Below are positions 17,170 to 27,851 of a DNA stretch of 64,000 nt, in pieces. Under the pieces are notes generated by a model. It ran no database searches. It saw only the letters and a program-made list of their open reading frames with translations, and had not been told where the DNA came from. This DNA comes from Bradyrhizobium sp. CB82 (GTDB lineage: Bacteria > Pseudomonadota > Alphaproteobacteria > Rhizobiales > Xanthobacteraceae): contig NZ_CP121650.1 of assembly GCF_029714405.1 (NCBI RefSeq), forward strand, positions 3,477,001 to 3,541,000, read 5' to 3'. A program made the translations under genes and the position numbers. Positions within the stretch are counted from its first letter, which is position 1; every line of letters starts with the position of its first letter.

Positions 17170-17318
17170 GATGTGCTCCCGTCAAGAAGGGGAGTGCTCT
17201 TGTGCATTGATTTGTGCGAATCAGGGAAGCTGGTATGAATACGGGGGTACGATACAATGCGAAGTGTGTCGCGGCGCAACACCCGTAGAAACCCGCAGTA
17301 TATTTCTTGCGCGCTGAT

Positions 17319-18020
17319 TCAGATCGCTTCGCCGCGCGCGTTTGCGGCAGCACCGCGGATCGCGTCGATGTTGGTCTTGTAGGCCTCTTGCGTGCCACCG
17401 CGGAACACCGCGGTGCCGGCGACGAAGGCGTTGGCGCCGGCCGCCGCCAGCGCCCCGGCGACGTCGGGCCCGACGCCGCCATCGACCTCGATGTCGATCG
17501 GCCTGCCTGCGGTCATCGCGCGGATGTCGCGGATCTTGCCGAGCGCGGAGGGAATGAAGGCCTGTCCGCCGAAGCCGGGATTGACCGACATCACCAGCAC
17601 GAGATCGATCAGGTCAACGACGTATTCGATCGCGCTGATCGGCGTGCCCGGGTTGAGCGAGACGCCAGCCTTCTTGCCGAGCGCGCGGATTGCCTGAAGC
17701 GAGCGGTGCAGGTGGGGACCTGCCTCCGCATGCACGGTGATGTGGTCGCAGCCGGCCTTGGCGAAGGCCTCCAGATAGGGATCGCAAGGCGAGATCATCA
17801 GATGCGCGTCGAAGATCTTCTTGGTGTGCGGACGCATCGCCTTGATGACGTCGGGGCCATACGAGATGTTCGGAACGAAATGCCCGTCCATGACGTCGAG
17901 ATGCATCCAGTCGGCGCCGGCGGCATCGACAGCGCGCACCTCTTCGCCGAGCCTGGAAAAATCCGACGCCAGGATCGACGGCGCGATCACCAGGGGGCGG
18001 AGTGCGAGGGCTTGGGTCAT
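17319..18020 (-). CDS. rpe: Ribulose-phosphate 3-epimerase
   Basis: A 233-residue TIM-barrel enzyme with the family motifs [40 protein letters not shown] and EVDGGVGPD. It interconverts ribulose-5-phosphate and xylulose-5-phosphate in the pentose phosphate and Calvin pathways, using a divalent metal. The ATG at 18020 gives the normal N-terminus; an upstream in-frame start adds unlikely residues. Confidence 0.95.
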   Translation of the reverse strand: MTQALALRPLVIAPSILASDFSRLGEEVRAVDAAGADWMHLDVMDGHFVPNISYGPDVIKAMRPHTKKIFDAHLMISPCDPYLEAFAKAGCDHITVHAEAGPHLHRSLQAIRALGKKAGVSLNPGTPISAIEYVVDLIDLVLVMSVNPGFGGQAFIPSALGKIRDIRAMTAGRPIDIEVDGGVGPDVAGALAAAGANAFVAGTAVFRGGTQEAYKTNIDAIRGAAANARGEAI

Positions 18021-18276
18021 GGGCACAGTTTCCCGAAAAAGCCGTTGGGCCGTGTGACGATGGGCCTCGCCTAACATGGGCGATGCGGGGGAGCAATGCA
18101 GGGGAGGCGCTTCCTATGGGCGGAAAATTCTGCCGCGCCCGGCACGAATTGCCGGTGTTTCCGACGGCGCGAGGCGCGGGAAAGCCGGATTTGATTGAGT
18201 TTTTTGCGCTGGCACGCCGCTTGCTGACTGGGTCTGAGCATTGGCCGCGGCTTGCCGCATCGTCTGGAGCTGTCGA

Positions 18277-19080
18277 ATGTTGTTCGCCCTTGGTGCCGTA
18301 TCGGGTGCGCTCGACGCGTTGCAGTCGTTGACGTCCTCGAAGACGTCCTCGACGCAGCAGACCGGCTTCACGCAAGGAGCGACCAGCCCGTTCTCGATCG
18401 AGAGCGGCAGCAGCACGACGAGCGGCGCGAGCTCGTCGGTCAACTCCAGCAATTGTCCGCAGATCTCGCCTGAGACGATGAGCGCGCTGATTGCGGCGCA
18501 AAGCCAGTCGTCGGCGAGCACGAGCAGCTCCTCCAGCTCGGCCTCGTCGACCTCGGTGAGCCCGCAGCACGCCCTGAAGGATCTGTTCTCGCAGATCGAT
18601 GGCGATCGCGACGGTAAGATCACCAAATCGGAATTCGAAAACGCGCTGGGAGCGGGCGGCACCAATCTGGGGCAGGCCGACGACGTCTTCTCCAAACTCG
18701 ACACCAATGGCGACGGCAGCGTCAGCCTCGACGAGATGTCGAAGGCGCTGAAGGGCGGGCATCACGGTCACCACCATGCCGAAAGCGGCGGCAGCTCCAG
18801 CGGCTCCGGCGACGCCAGCGGCTCGGGCGGCAGCTCCGATCCATTGACCGGGGCGACCTCGACGTCCGTGACCAACAGCGACGGCTCGACCACGACCACC
18901 GTCACCTATGCCGACGGCTCGAAGATCTCGATGACGACGCCAGCTGCGTCGAGCTCCGGCTCCAACTCCAACGGTTCGAACTCGGCGACCTCGTCCTACA
19001 ACTGGATCGAGCAGATGATCCAGCGCGAGGCGCAAGCCTTGTCGGCCACCGCGGCCTCGTCGCTGTCGGTCAGCGTGTAG
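18277..19080 (+). CDS. EF-hand, Ser/Gly-rich low-complexity protein
   Basis: A 267-residue protein starting at ATG 18277 with GGAG eight bases upstream. Two EF-hand loops lie near the middle: DGDRDGKITKSEF and DTNGDGSVSLDEM, each with the Asp/Asn and Glu positions for calcium. Around them are long Ser/Thr/Gly stretches (SSASTSSSSSSASS) and a His-rich patch (GGHHGHHHAES). There is a short hydrophobic N-terminus (MLFALGAVSGALDAL) but no classic signal peptide. It is likely a calcium-responsive protein, perhaps secreted; the role is unknown. Confidence 0.8.
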   Translation: MLFALGAVSGALDALQSLTSSKTSSTQQTGFTQGATSPFSIESGSSTTSGASSSVNSSNCPQISPETMSALIAAQSQSSASTSSSSSSASSTSVSPQHALKDLFSQIDGDRDGKITKSEFENALGAGGTNLGQADDVFSKLDTNGDGSVSLDEMSKALKGGHHGHHHAESGGSSSGSGDASGSGGSSDPLTGATSTSVTNSDGSTTTTVTYADGSKISMTTPAASSSGSNSNGSNSATSSYNWIEQMIQREAQALSATAASSLSVSV

Positions 19081-19090
19081 GCCAGCGCCC

Positions 19091-20086
19091 CTAGCCGAAC
19101 CGATCCTTCCACGAAGCCAGCGCGCCGGAGAACGGCAACGCCGTGGCGCTGTACACGCCGCGCGCGATCGCGCGCGCCACGACGTTGGCCGCGATCATGC
19201 CAAGCTCGGTCAGGCCGACGATCGGATCGATCGGCTTTTCGCAGGTCGCAGCAGCAAACAGCACGTCGCCGTCGGTCGGTGCATGCACGGGATAGATCGC
19301 GCGGGCAAAGCCGGTCTGGCCGATCATGGCGAGCCGCTTGGCTTGCGCCTTGGTCAGCGTCGCATCGGTGACGACGAGGCCGATCGTCGTGTTCTCGCGC
19401 GGGCTCGCGGCCGGCCCGCCCTTGATGCGCATCTTGAGCATGTCATCCGTGAAGGTATCCGGCAGGCCGCATCCGCCGAACTCGCTGCCCACCTCGAACG
19501 GCGCGGCCCAGAACCAGGGGCCGTCGCCGACCGTCACGCTACCGACCGCGTTGACTGCGGCGATCGCCGCGACCTTGACGCCGTTGCTGGTCACGGCGGA
19601 CGCCGAGCCGAGCCCACCCTTGAAATTCGCCGTCGTGGCGCCGAGGCCGGCGCCGACGCTGCCGAGCGCGAAGTCCGTGCCGGCCGAGGCTGCCGCGGCG
19701 TAGCCGAGGTCGCGATAGGGCGGGAAGCGGCCCCAGGCCTTGTCGCCGCCATTGAGGAGATCGAACAGGATCGCCCCCGGCACGATCGGGATCAGCGCCT
19801 CGCGAACCCGGAATCCGCGGCCCCGCTCGGCGAGCCAGGCCTGCACGCCGCCGCCCGTCTCGAGCCCGAACGCGGAGCCGCCCGACAGCGCGATGGCATC
19901 GACGCGCTCGACGGTGTTGGCAAGGTCGAGCAGCGCGTCCTCGCGCGTCCCGGGCCCGCCGCCGCGAACGTCGATCGCCGCGACCGCCGGCTCGTCGAAC
20001 ACGATCGCGGTTACACCCGAGGCGAGCTTTTCGTCGTGGGCGTGCCCGACGCGCACGCCGACGACGTCGGTGAGGAGGTTCTTCAA
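19091..20086 (-). CDS. P1-family peptidase (DmpA/BapA-like aminopeptidase)
   Basis: About 331 residues of the Ntn-hydrolase-like P1 family (L-aminopeptidase/D-esterase). The N-terminus NLLTDVVGVRVGHAHDEKLA, the Gly-rich DVRGGGPGTREDALL, ALSGGSAFGLE and the late TIGLVVTDATLTK (self-cleavage Thr position) are typical. I prefer the TTG at 20086, which has GGGAG upstream and starts at the conserved KNLLTD. A longer start at TTG 20152 overlaps the histidine-kinase stop and is possible. Confidence 0.82.
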   Translation of the reverse strand: MKNLLTDVVGVRVGHAHDEKLASGVTAIVFDEPAVAAIDVRGGGPGTREDALLDLANTVERVDAIALSGGSAFGLETGGGVQAWLAERGRGFRVREALIPIVPGAILFDLLNGGDKAWGRFPPYRDLGYAAAASAGTDFALGSVGAGLGATTANFKGGLGSASAVTSNGVKVAAIAAVNAVGSVTVGDGPWFWAAPFEVGSEFGGCGLPDTFTDDMLKMRIKGGPAASPRENTTIGLVVTDATLTKAQAKRLAMIGQTGFARAIYPVHAPTDGDVLFAAATCEKPIDPIVGLTELGMIAANVVARAIARGVYSATALPFSGALASWKDRFG

Positions 20087-20148
20087 GGCGGCACTCCCGG
20101 CGCTGCAAGCGGCAGTGCCTTCAGCGATAGCGCAGGTGCAAGCCGCAC

Positions 20149-22935
20149 TCAACTGGCGAGCGCGGTGCGGAGCATCCTGGCGAGCTCGGACTTGCGGTAG
20201 GGTTTCGCGAGCAGCAGCACGCCGGAATCGAGCCGGCCGTGATGGACGATGGCGTTCTCGGTATAACCTGACGTGAACAGCGTGCGCAGCGCAGGCCGGC
20301 GCTTGGCCGCCTCGTCGGCGAGCTGGCGGCCGTTCATGGCGCCTGGCATGATCACGTCGGTGAAGAGCAGGTCGATATCGGCATTGCTGTCGATCAGCGT
20401 CAGCGCTTCCGCCGCATTCGCCGCTTCCAGCGCGTCGTAGCCGAGGCTCCTGATCTGGGTCACGACATATTGGCGTACCAGCGCGTCGTCCTCCACGATC
20501 AGGATCTTTTCATCGCCGCCCTCGACCGGCGCATTGCGCATCGCCTCGAGCGGGGTCTCCTGCACGCCGGTCGAGCGCGGCAAATAGATCTTCACGCTCG
20601 TGCCGTGACCTTCCTCGCTATAGATCTTGACGTGCCCGCCGGACTGCTTGACGAAGCCGAACACCATGCTCAGCCCAAGCCCTGTACCCTTGCCGACCTC
20701 TTTGGTCGTGAAGAAAGGGTCGAAAACCCGCTCGATCAGCGCAGCCGGAATACCGGTGCCGGTGTCGCTCACCGCGATCATCACGTAGTTGCCAGCGATG
20801 ATGTCGGGGTTCATGCTCGCATAGCCTTCGTCGAGGAAGATGTTGCGGGTCTCCAGGACCAGCGTTCCGCCGTCGGGCATGGCGTCGCGCGCGTTCAAGG
20901 CGAGGTTCAGGATCGCGGTGGTGAGCTGGCTCGGATCGACCAGCGCCGGCCAGGCGTCCTCGGTCAGTTGCGGCGTGATGGTGATTTGCTCGCCGAGCGT
21001 CGGATGCAGCAGTTTGGCGGCTTCCACGACCAGCGCGTTGGGGTCGACCTCGCGCGGCTGCAGCGGCTGCTTGCGGGCAAAGGCGAGGAGATGCCTGGTC
21101 AATTGCGCGCCGCGTTCGGCCGCATCGTCGATCAGCCTGGTGATCGCCGCCAGGTCGGGCCGGTCGGCAACCGCCTCGGACAGGATCTCGATCGTGCCCG
21201 CGATGACCGTGAGCACGTTGTTGAAATCATGCGCGACGCCGCCGGTGAGCTGGCCGATGGCGTCCATCTTCTGCGCCTGCCTGAACTGCGCCTCAGCCGC
21301 CTGCTTTTCGGTGAGGTCGCGTCCGATGAAGAAATGGCGCTTCACCGGCTCCGACCAGGTGCCCATCCAGTTCAGCGTAACGTCGTGCCCGTCTTTGTGG
21401 GGATAACGCGCCTCAAAGCTGCGCTTGGTCAGGCCGCGCCGCGCGGCGCGCATTTCCGCGCGCGTTTTTTCGAGATCATCGGGATGGATGAACTCGGTCG
21501 CAGTATGCCCGACCATTTCCTCCGGGCCGAAGCCGAGGATGTCCTTCACGCTCGGGCTGACCTGGACGAAATTGCCGTAGCCGTCGGTGACCAGAATCAG
21601 GTCCTGCGACGTTTCGAAGATGCGTTGACGCTCCTCGACCTCGCGATTGAGCGCCGCCTGCGTTCGCTTCCGCTCCGTGATGTCGCGGACGACCTTTGAG
21701 GCACCGATGATCTTTCCGTCTGCCGATCGCAGCGGGAACAGGCTGAGCGCGACGTCGAGCGGCTGACCATTCTTGTTCACCCGCACGGTTTCATGCTGCT
21801 CGATGACCTCGCCGTTGCGCGTGCGAGCAAGGATTTCCTCCATCTCGTCGCGGTGACCTTCCGGCATGATGATGTCGATCGGCTTGCCGACGGCCTCCTT
21901 CGCCGAGTAGCCGAATACGCGTTCGGCGGCACGGTTCCAGGCGGTTATGGTGCCGTCGAGCGTCTTGGTGATGATCGCATCGTTGGATGATTCCACGACC
22001 GCGCTGAACAGCCGCTCGCGCTCGCCATGAAGATCGCGCTCCGAGGCGGATTGCCGTCGCAGCATGCCGAGCAGATCCATCGTCTGCGACTGCAGCCGGA
22101 CATTCTCGATCAACAGCACCGCGAGCACGAAGCTCGCGGCGAACAGACCGTAGATGCGCCCCGCATAGAAACCGAGATCGAAACGCGCGGCGTTGACGAT
22201 GGCCGAGAGCGCGATGTCGAACAGCCAGGCGCACATGACGACCATGAGCCAGACGTCGATTACGGAATGAGGCTTGCGGAACCACAGCAGGATGAGGGCC
22301 GCGAAGCTCAAGGACCACACGAAGGACACCACGACGATCATGGTCGTGGTGTAGCGGCCCTCACGCAGCAGCACCGGAAGCAGGTCGTGCTGGGTGGTGA
22401 CGACCCAGGTGAAGACGGCCATGACCGCCGCGACCCCGAGCACGCTCCAAACGATGGCATGGCGGACCGGTCCTGCGATCCTGACGCCGCCTTCGGGGCC
22501 CTTCGTCCACGCATAGGCCAGCACGCAAAGCGGAAAGCCGCCGTGCCAAAGCATATAAAGCCAGACGGTGGTTTGCGGGCCGGCGCCCAGCAATCCCGTC
22601 GGCGCAAAAAGCCCGGGAAAGGTGAGGGCGTGGACGATCGCCGCCGCCGCCGTGAAGAGATACCCCGTCGCAAGCATCAACAGGGCGCGGGTGTGCAACA
22701 CCGCGAATTGCGACAACAGCAGCACGGCCGTAATGATGTCGCTGACCGCGAGGGCGGATTGATAGCTCGCGACGAAGGCCGGTATGCGCGCGAGCGGCGT
22801 GCCGGCGAATGGAACGGCAAGAACGAAAAGAACCGACGAGGCGGCGACGATCGCCAATGCTGCAGTGCGATCGCTCTGCGCAGCCGGCAAGGTCGAAAGG
22901 AGGGTGCTTCGGTCGTTCGGTGCCAGCACGTTCAC
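20149..22935 (-). CDS. Hybrid histidine kinase: MASE4-like membrane domain, two PAS, HisKA, HATPase, receiver
   Basis: A 928-residue membrane sensor. About eight hydrophobic segments fill residues 28-280 (MASE4-like). PAS domains follow at about 305-425 and 435-550 (ITAWNRAAERVFGYSAKEA; DGYGNFVQVSPSVKDILGFG). The phospho-accepting His is in GGVAHDFNNVLTVIAG, followed by ATPase boxes (NARDAMPDGG, DTGTGIP, GKGTGLGLSMVFG). A C-terminal receiver has EDD, the phospho-Asp in LLFTDVIMP and KPYRKSEL. A single receiver gene lies divergently 285 bases away and is a likely partner. Confidence 0.9.
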   Translation of the reverse strand: MNVLAPNDRSTLLSTLPAAQSDRTAALAIVAASSVLFVLAVPFAGTPLARIPAFVASYQSALAVSDIITAVLLLSQFAVLHTRALLMLATGYLFTAAAAIVHALTFPGLFAPTGLLGAGPQTTVWLYMLWHGGFPLCVLAYAWTKGPEGGVRIAGPVRHAIVWSVLGVAAVMAVFTWVVTTQHDLLPVLLREGRYTTTMIVVVSFVWSLSFAALILLWFRKPHSVIDVWLMVVMCAWLFDIALSAIVNAARFDLGFYAGRIYGLFAASFVLAVLLIENVRLQSQTMDLLGMLRRQSASERDLHGERERLFSAVVESSNDAIITKTLDGTITAWNRAAERVFGYSAKEAVGKPIDIIMPEGHRDEMEEILARTRNGEVIEQHETVRVNKNGQPLDVALSLFPLRSADGKIIGASKVVRDITERKRTQAALNREVEERQRIFETSQDLILVTDGYGNFVQVSPSVKDILGFGPEEMVGHTATEFIHPDDLEKTRAEMRAARRGLTKRSFEARYPHKDGHDVTLNWMGTWSEPVKRHFFIGRDLTEKQAAEAQFRQAQKMDAIGQLTGGVAHDFNNVLTVIAGTIEILSEAVADRPDLAAITRLIDDAAERGAQLTRHLLAFARKQPLQPREVDPNALVVEAAKLLHPTLGEQITITPQLTEDAWPALVDPSQLTTAILNLALNARDAMPDGGTLVLETRNIFLDEGYASMNPDIIAGNYVMIAVSDTGTGIPAALIERVFDPFFTTKEVGKGTGLGLSMVFGFVKQSGGHVKIYSEEGHGTSVKIYLPRSTGVQETPLEAMRNAPVEGGDEKILIVEDDALVRQYVVTQIRSLGYDALEAANAAEALTLIDSNADIDLLFTDVIMPGAMNGRQLADEAAKRRPALRTLFTSGYTENAIVHHGRLDSGVLLLAKPYRKSELARMLRTALAS

Positions 22936-23220
22936 CTCTTGCGAGCCGCCATTGCCACTTCCAGTAAGACACTGCCCCGATCATCCTAGCCCGCTACCTC
23001 TCTGCGCGGTAGCGGGGTCTGGGCACGCGCTCTGATGGGAAGATACGCGACTCAACCGAAGGTTAGAGCTTACTTAATTTTCCTGAGAGCGAGGAGCCGA
23101 CAGTGGGTAAGCTGTCCTTTACTGACTGGGGAAATAATATCTCTACCACTGTAACGGATCCCTTTCAGGGTGGCAGATTTACCGGCTGCCACCATTTTCA
23201 TGACGCCGGAAGTTGTTCCC

Positions 23221-23598
23221 ATGCCCCGCATTCTCCTGATCGACGACCAGAAGGACGTGCGGGCGATGGTGTCCATCGTGCTCCGGGTCCATCATTTCGA
23301 GGTGCTGGAGGCGGAGAGCGCGGCTGCCGGCCTGAAGGCCTTCAGTGAGGCGCCGTTCGATGCTGCGATCGTGGATATTTTCCTGGCCGAAACCAGCGGC
23401 CTCGAGGTCATGTCCGCAATCCGCGAGCGTTCCCCGGCCTTCCCGATCGTCGCCATCTCCGGCATGACCGCGCTCGACTTCATGGAGGAGGCGCCCGGTC
23501 TCGCCGGCGTGGTTTGCCTCCAGAAGCCGTTCCGGCCCAACGATCTCCTCCTGGCGCTCAAATCGGCACAGGCTGGCAGGCTCAAGGCGGCGGTCTGA
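23221..23598 (+). CDS. Single-domain response regulator
   Basis: A 125-residue CheY-like receiver with no output domain: acidic pocket IDDQKD, phospho-Asp in AAIVDIFLAETSG, Ser/Thr switch in VAISGM and Lys in QKPFRPNDLL. I chose the ATG at 23221 (MPRILLIDDQKD), with GGAAG upstream; an ATG at 23200 is possible. It is divergent from the hybrid kinase and is followed by a strong bidirectional terminator. Confidence 0.9.
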   Translation: MPRILLIDDQKDVRAMVSIVLRVHHFEVLEAESAAAGLKAFSEAPFDAAIVDIFLAETSGLEVMSAIRERSPAFPIVAISGMTALDFMEEAPGLAGVVCLQKPFRPNDLLLALKSAQAGRLKAAV

Positions 23599-23611
23599 CT
23601 GCCGGATGCGA

Positions 23612-23637
23612 AAACGCCCCGGCGAACCGGGGCGTTT
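23612..23637. terminator. Bidirectional rho-independent terminator
   Basis: A perfect 11-base-pair stem AAACGCCCCGG / CCGGGGCGTTT closed by a CGAA loop, with A- and T-rich ends that serve either direction. It lies between the convergent response-regulator and livK genes. Confidence 0.85.
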
Positions 23638-23668
23638 GTGATGGAGGCAGAAACGTTGGGAACCCTGA

Positions 23669-24787
23669 TTAAGTGCCCTTGGCGCCGAGCTCGGCGTAGT
23701 TGCCCTTGGCATCCCACTTGTAGACGACATAGTCGATCTGCTTGATGTCGCCCTTGGCGTCATACTCGATCGGGCCCAGCACCGTGTCCCACTTGCCGGC
23801 CTTGATGGTCTCCATGACCTTCTTGGCGTCGGTGGTGCCCGCCTTCTTCACGGCCTGCGTCCAGACCTGGATCGCGGCATAGGTGTAGAGTGTATAGCCC
23901 TCCGGATCGATGCCCTTGGCCTTGAAGGCCTCGACAATCTTCTTCGCGCTCGGCTTGTTGCGCGGATCGGGTGCGAAGGTGAACAGCGTGCCTTCGCCGG
24001 CGGGGCCGGTGATCGAGGCGTACTCCTTGTCGACCAGCGCGTCGCCCGACATCAGCACGGTCTTCAGGCCCTGGTCGCGCATCTGGCGCAGGATAAGGCC
24101 CGCTTCCTGATGGTAGCCGCCGATATAGACGAGGTCGATGTTGTCTTTCTTCAGGCGCGAGACGATCGCGTTGAAGTCCTTGTCGCCCTTGTTGTAGGAC
24201 TCGTAGAGCTTCTCGGTGATGCCCGCCTTGTTGAGCGCCTTCTTGGTCTCGTCGGCAAGACCTTTGCCGTAGGTGGTCTTGTCGTTGAGGATCGCGATGT
24301 TCTTGCCCTTGTAGTTCTTGGCAATGAACTGCGCGGCGATCAGGCCCTGCTGGTCGTCGCGACCACAAACGCGCGCCACGTTCCACAGCTTGCGCTCGGT
24401 GAAGAGCGGGTTGGTGGAGGCCGGGGTGATCTGAAGGACGTTGCCGTCCGCATAGGCTTCCGAGGCCGGGATCGACGACGACGAGCAGAAATGCCCGGCG
24501 ACGAACGGAATCTTGGCGCCAGCGATCTTTTCCGCCACCGAGCGGGCCTGCTTCGGATCGCAGGCGTCGTCTTCGGCATCGAGCGCGAGCTTCTTGCCGC
24601 TGACGCCGCCGGCGGCGTTGATGTCAGCCACTGCCAGGTCGGCGCCGTTCTTCATCTGCCGGCCGAACGCGGACTCGGTGCCGGTCATCGGGCCCGCAAC
24701 TGCGATGGTGAGGTCTTGCGCGAGCGCTGCCGTCGAAAGCGCCATGGACGCGCCAAATGCCAGACCGATGAGCTTCAGTGATTTCAT
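23669..24787 (-). CDS. livK: Branched-chain amino acid ABC transporter substrate-binding protein
   Basis: A 372-residue periplasmic binding protein of the LivJ/LivK type. The signal peptide is MKSLKLIGLAFGASMALSTA with cleavage after ALA. The mature start DLTIAVAGPMTGTESAFGRQ and the middle ARVCGRDDQQGLIAAQFIA are typical. It captures branched-chain or similar amino acids for the LivFGMH machinery encoded upstream on the same strand. It is separated from livF by 153 bases, so it may have its own promoter. Confidence 0.9.
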   Translation of the reverse strand: MKSLKLIGLAFGASMALSTAALAQDLTIAVAGPMTGTESAFGRQMKNGADLAVADINAAGGVSGKKLALDAEDDACDPKQARSVAEKIAGAKIPFVAGHFCSSSSIPASEAYADGNVLQITPASTNPLFTERKLWNVARVCGRDDQQGLIAAQFIAKNYKGKNIAILNDKTTYGKGLADETKKALNKAGITEKLYESYNKGDKDFNAIVSRLKKDNIDLVYIGGYHQEAGLILRQMRDQGLKTVLMSGDALVDKEYASITGPAGEGTLFTFAPDPRNKPSAKKIVEAFKAKGIDPEGYTLYTYAAIQVWTQAVKKAGTTDAKKVMETIKAGKWDTVLGPIEYDAKGDIKQIDYVVYKWDAKGNYAELGAKGT

Positions 24788-24940
24788 GAGATACCTCGTG
24801 GGTAAGTCGTCTGTTGGGAGTTGCCGGGTAGACCCGGTTCAAACCGGCGCCATTCTTGAATGAATTTACGGAGAAGTCACCGGCAAAATACGGGCATAGG
24901 CAAAGATATCTAGCCGCGTAGTCGGGCACGGTGGGGCCGC

Positions 24941-25680
24941 TCAGGCGTGCCGGCCGCCTTCCAGATAGGCGGCGCGAATTTCGGGGCGCTGCAGCAATTC
25001 GGCGCCGCTGCCCGCGAGCGTGATCAGGCCGTTGACCATGACATAGCCGCGATGGGCCAGCCTCAGGGCATGGTTGGCGTTCTGCTCGACGATCAGCACG
25101 GTCAGGCCGTCCTGCCGGTTCAGGGTGCGGATCGCGTCGAAAATCTGCCGCGCGATGAGCGGTGCGAGCCCCAGCGAGGGTTCATCGAGCATGAGCAGGC
25201 GCGGGCGGCTCATCAAGGCACGCCCGATCGCCAGCATCTGCTGCTCGCCGCCGGACAGGGTTCCGCCGCGCTGGGCGAAGCGTTCCTTCAGGCGTGGAAA
25301 CAGGCTGAACACGCGCTCCAGCGTCGTCTCCCGTTCCGTCTCCGTGCAGCCGGTGGCGTCAGCACCCATTTGCAGGTTTTCGGCGACGCTCATGCGCGGG
25401 AAGATGCGGCGGCCCTCCGGCGATTGGGCGATGCGCAAATGGGCGATCGCGTGGGTGGGGATGGCGGTGATGTCCTTGCTCTCGTACAGGATCTGCCCCG
25501 CGCGGGCACGCGGCTTGCCGAAGATCGTCATCATCAGCGTCGATTTGCCGGCACCGTTGGCGCCGATCAGCGCGACGATCTCGCCGGAATTGATCTCGAG
25601 GTCGACGCCCTTCAGCGCCTCGATCTTCCCATAGGCTGCGCGCAGGCCGCGGATCGCGAGCAAGGGAGTGGATGCCGCCG

Positions 25681-25684
<4 letters not shown>
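24941..25684 (-). CDS. livF: Branched-chain amino acid ABC transporter ATPase LivF
   Basis: A 247-residue ATPase with Walker A GANGAGKSTLM, signature LSGGEQQMLAIGRAL, Walker B LLMLDEPSLGLAPL and switch region IVEQNANHALRLAHRGYV, characteristic of LivF. Its start overlaps the livG stop by four bases (ATGA type), so the two ATPases are translationally coupled. Confidence 0.92.
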
Positions 25685-26510
<826 letters not shown>

Positions 26511-26514
<4 letters not shown>

Positions 26515-27839
26515 CCGTGCCCTTCCTTGACGAGGTCGGAGGAGATAGCCTCCGCCTTCTTGAGATACACGGTCGGCGCACGATGGCCGATCAGGCCACG
26601 CGGCCGCCAGATCATGATCAGCACCATGGCCCAGCCGAAGACCAGCATGCGATAGACCTCGAGCCCGCGGAACAGTTCGAAGCCGCCAATCATCGTCAGC
26701 GCCGCGAGCGCGACACCGAGCTGCGAGCCCATGCCGCCGAGCACGACGATGGCGAGCACCAGCGCCGATTCCTGGAAGGTGAAGGATTCCGGGCTGATGA
26801 AGCCCTGGCGAGTGGCGAAGAAGGCGCCGGCAAAACCGCCGAACATCGCGCCGGTCGCAAACGCCGTGAGCTTGGTCGTCGTGGTATTGATGCCGAGCGC
26901 GCGGCAGGCGACCTCGTCCTCGCGCAAGGCCTCCCAGGCGCGCCCGATCGGCAGACGCCGCAGGCGGATCGTCACCCAGTTGGTGAGCAATGCCAGCGCC
27001 AGGATCAGGTAGAACAGGAAGACGATGCGGTGGGTCGGCGAGAATTCGATGCCGAGCAGCGCCGCAAGTCCATCGTCACTGTTGTCGAGCGGGATTCCGA
27101 ACATCGTTGGGCGCGGGATACTAGCGACGCCGTTTGGTCCGCCGGTCAGCTCCTGCCAGTTGCGGATGACGAGCCGGATGATCTCGCCGAAGGCAAGTGT
27201 CACAATGGCGAGATAGTCGCCGCGCAGCCGCAGCACAGGGAAGCCGAGCAGGACGCCCCAGAAGGCGGCGAGAATGCCGGCGAGCGGCAGGCAGACCCAG
27301 AACGACCAGCCGAATTTGGTGGCGAGCAGGGCATAGGAATAGGCGCCCACTGCGTAGAAGGCGACGTAGCCGAGGTCGAGCAGACCCGCGAGTCCGACCA
27401 CCACGTTGAGGCCCCAGCCCAGCATCACATAGGTCAGCACCAGGATCGCGAGGTCGAGGATGTAGCGCTGATTATAGAAGATGACAGGCACGAGGAGGGT
27501 GAAGATCAGAAGCGCCGGCGCTAGATATGTGCCAAGGATCGACATGCCGCGTTGCACGGCGGGCGGCACCAGCTTCTCGGTGCCGACGGGGCCGATCCAT
27601 TGCCGCAGCAATTCGATGACGATCGAGCCGCCGAACACGATGCCGACGATAGAGGCGAGCTCGCCGAGCCGCGTCCAGTAGGTCAGTTGCCCATCGGGAC
27701 CGGCCTCGGTGCGGATGCCGATCATCAGCGAGAACAGCACCAGCGCGACGAATGCGCTGAGAAATGCTTTTTTCAGGATGAAGGGGATGCCCGCTGCTGT
27801 GCGGGTTGCGGATATAGTTTCGTGTGAGAGCGCTGTCAC
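26511..27839 (-). CDS. livM: Branched-chain amino acid ABC transporter permease LivM
   Basis: A 442-residue permease, longer than the E. coli protein because of an N-terminal extension with extra transmembrane helices, common in rhizobia. The core shows GLLDLGYVAFYAVGAYSYAL, LRLRGDYLAIVTLAFGEIIR and RAWEALREDEVACRALGIN (the EAA-like loop). It forms the channel with LivH and sits 12 bases after it. Confidence 0.92.
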
Positions 27840-27851
27840 GCAGGCGGACCG

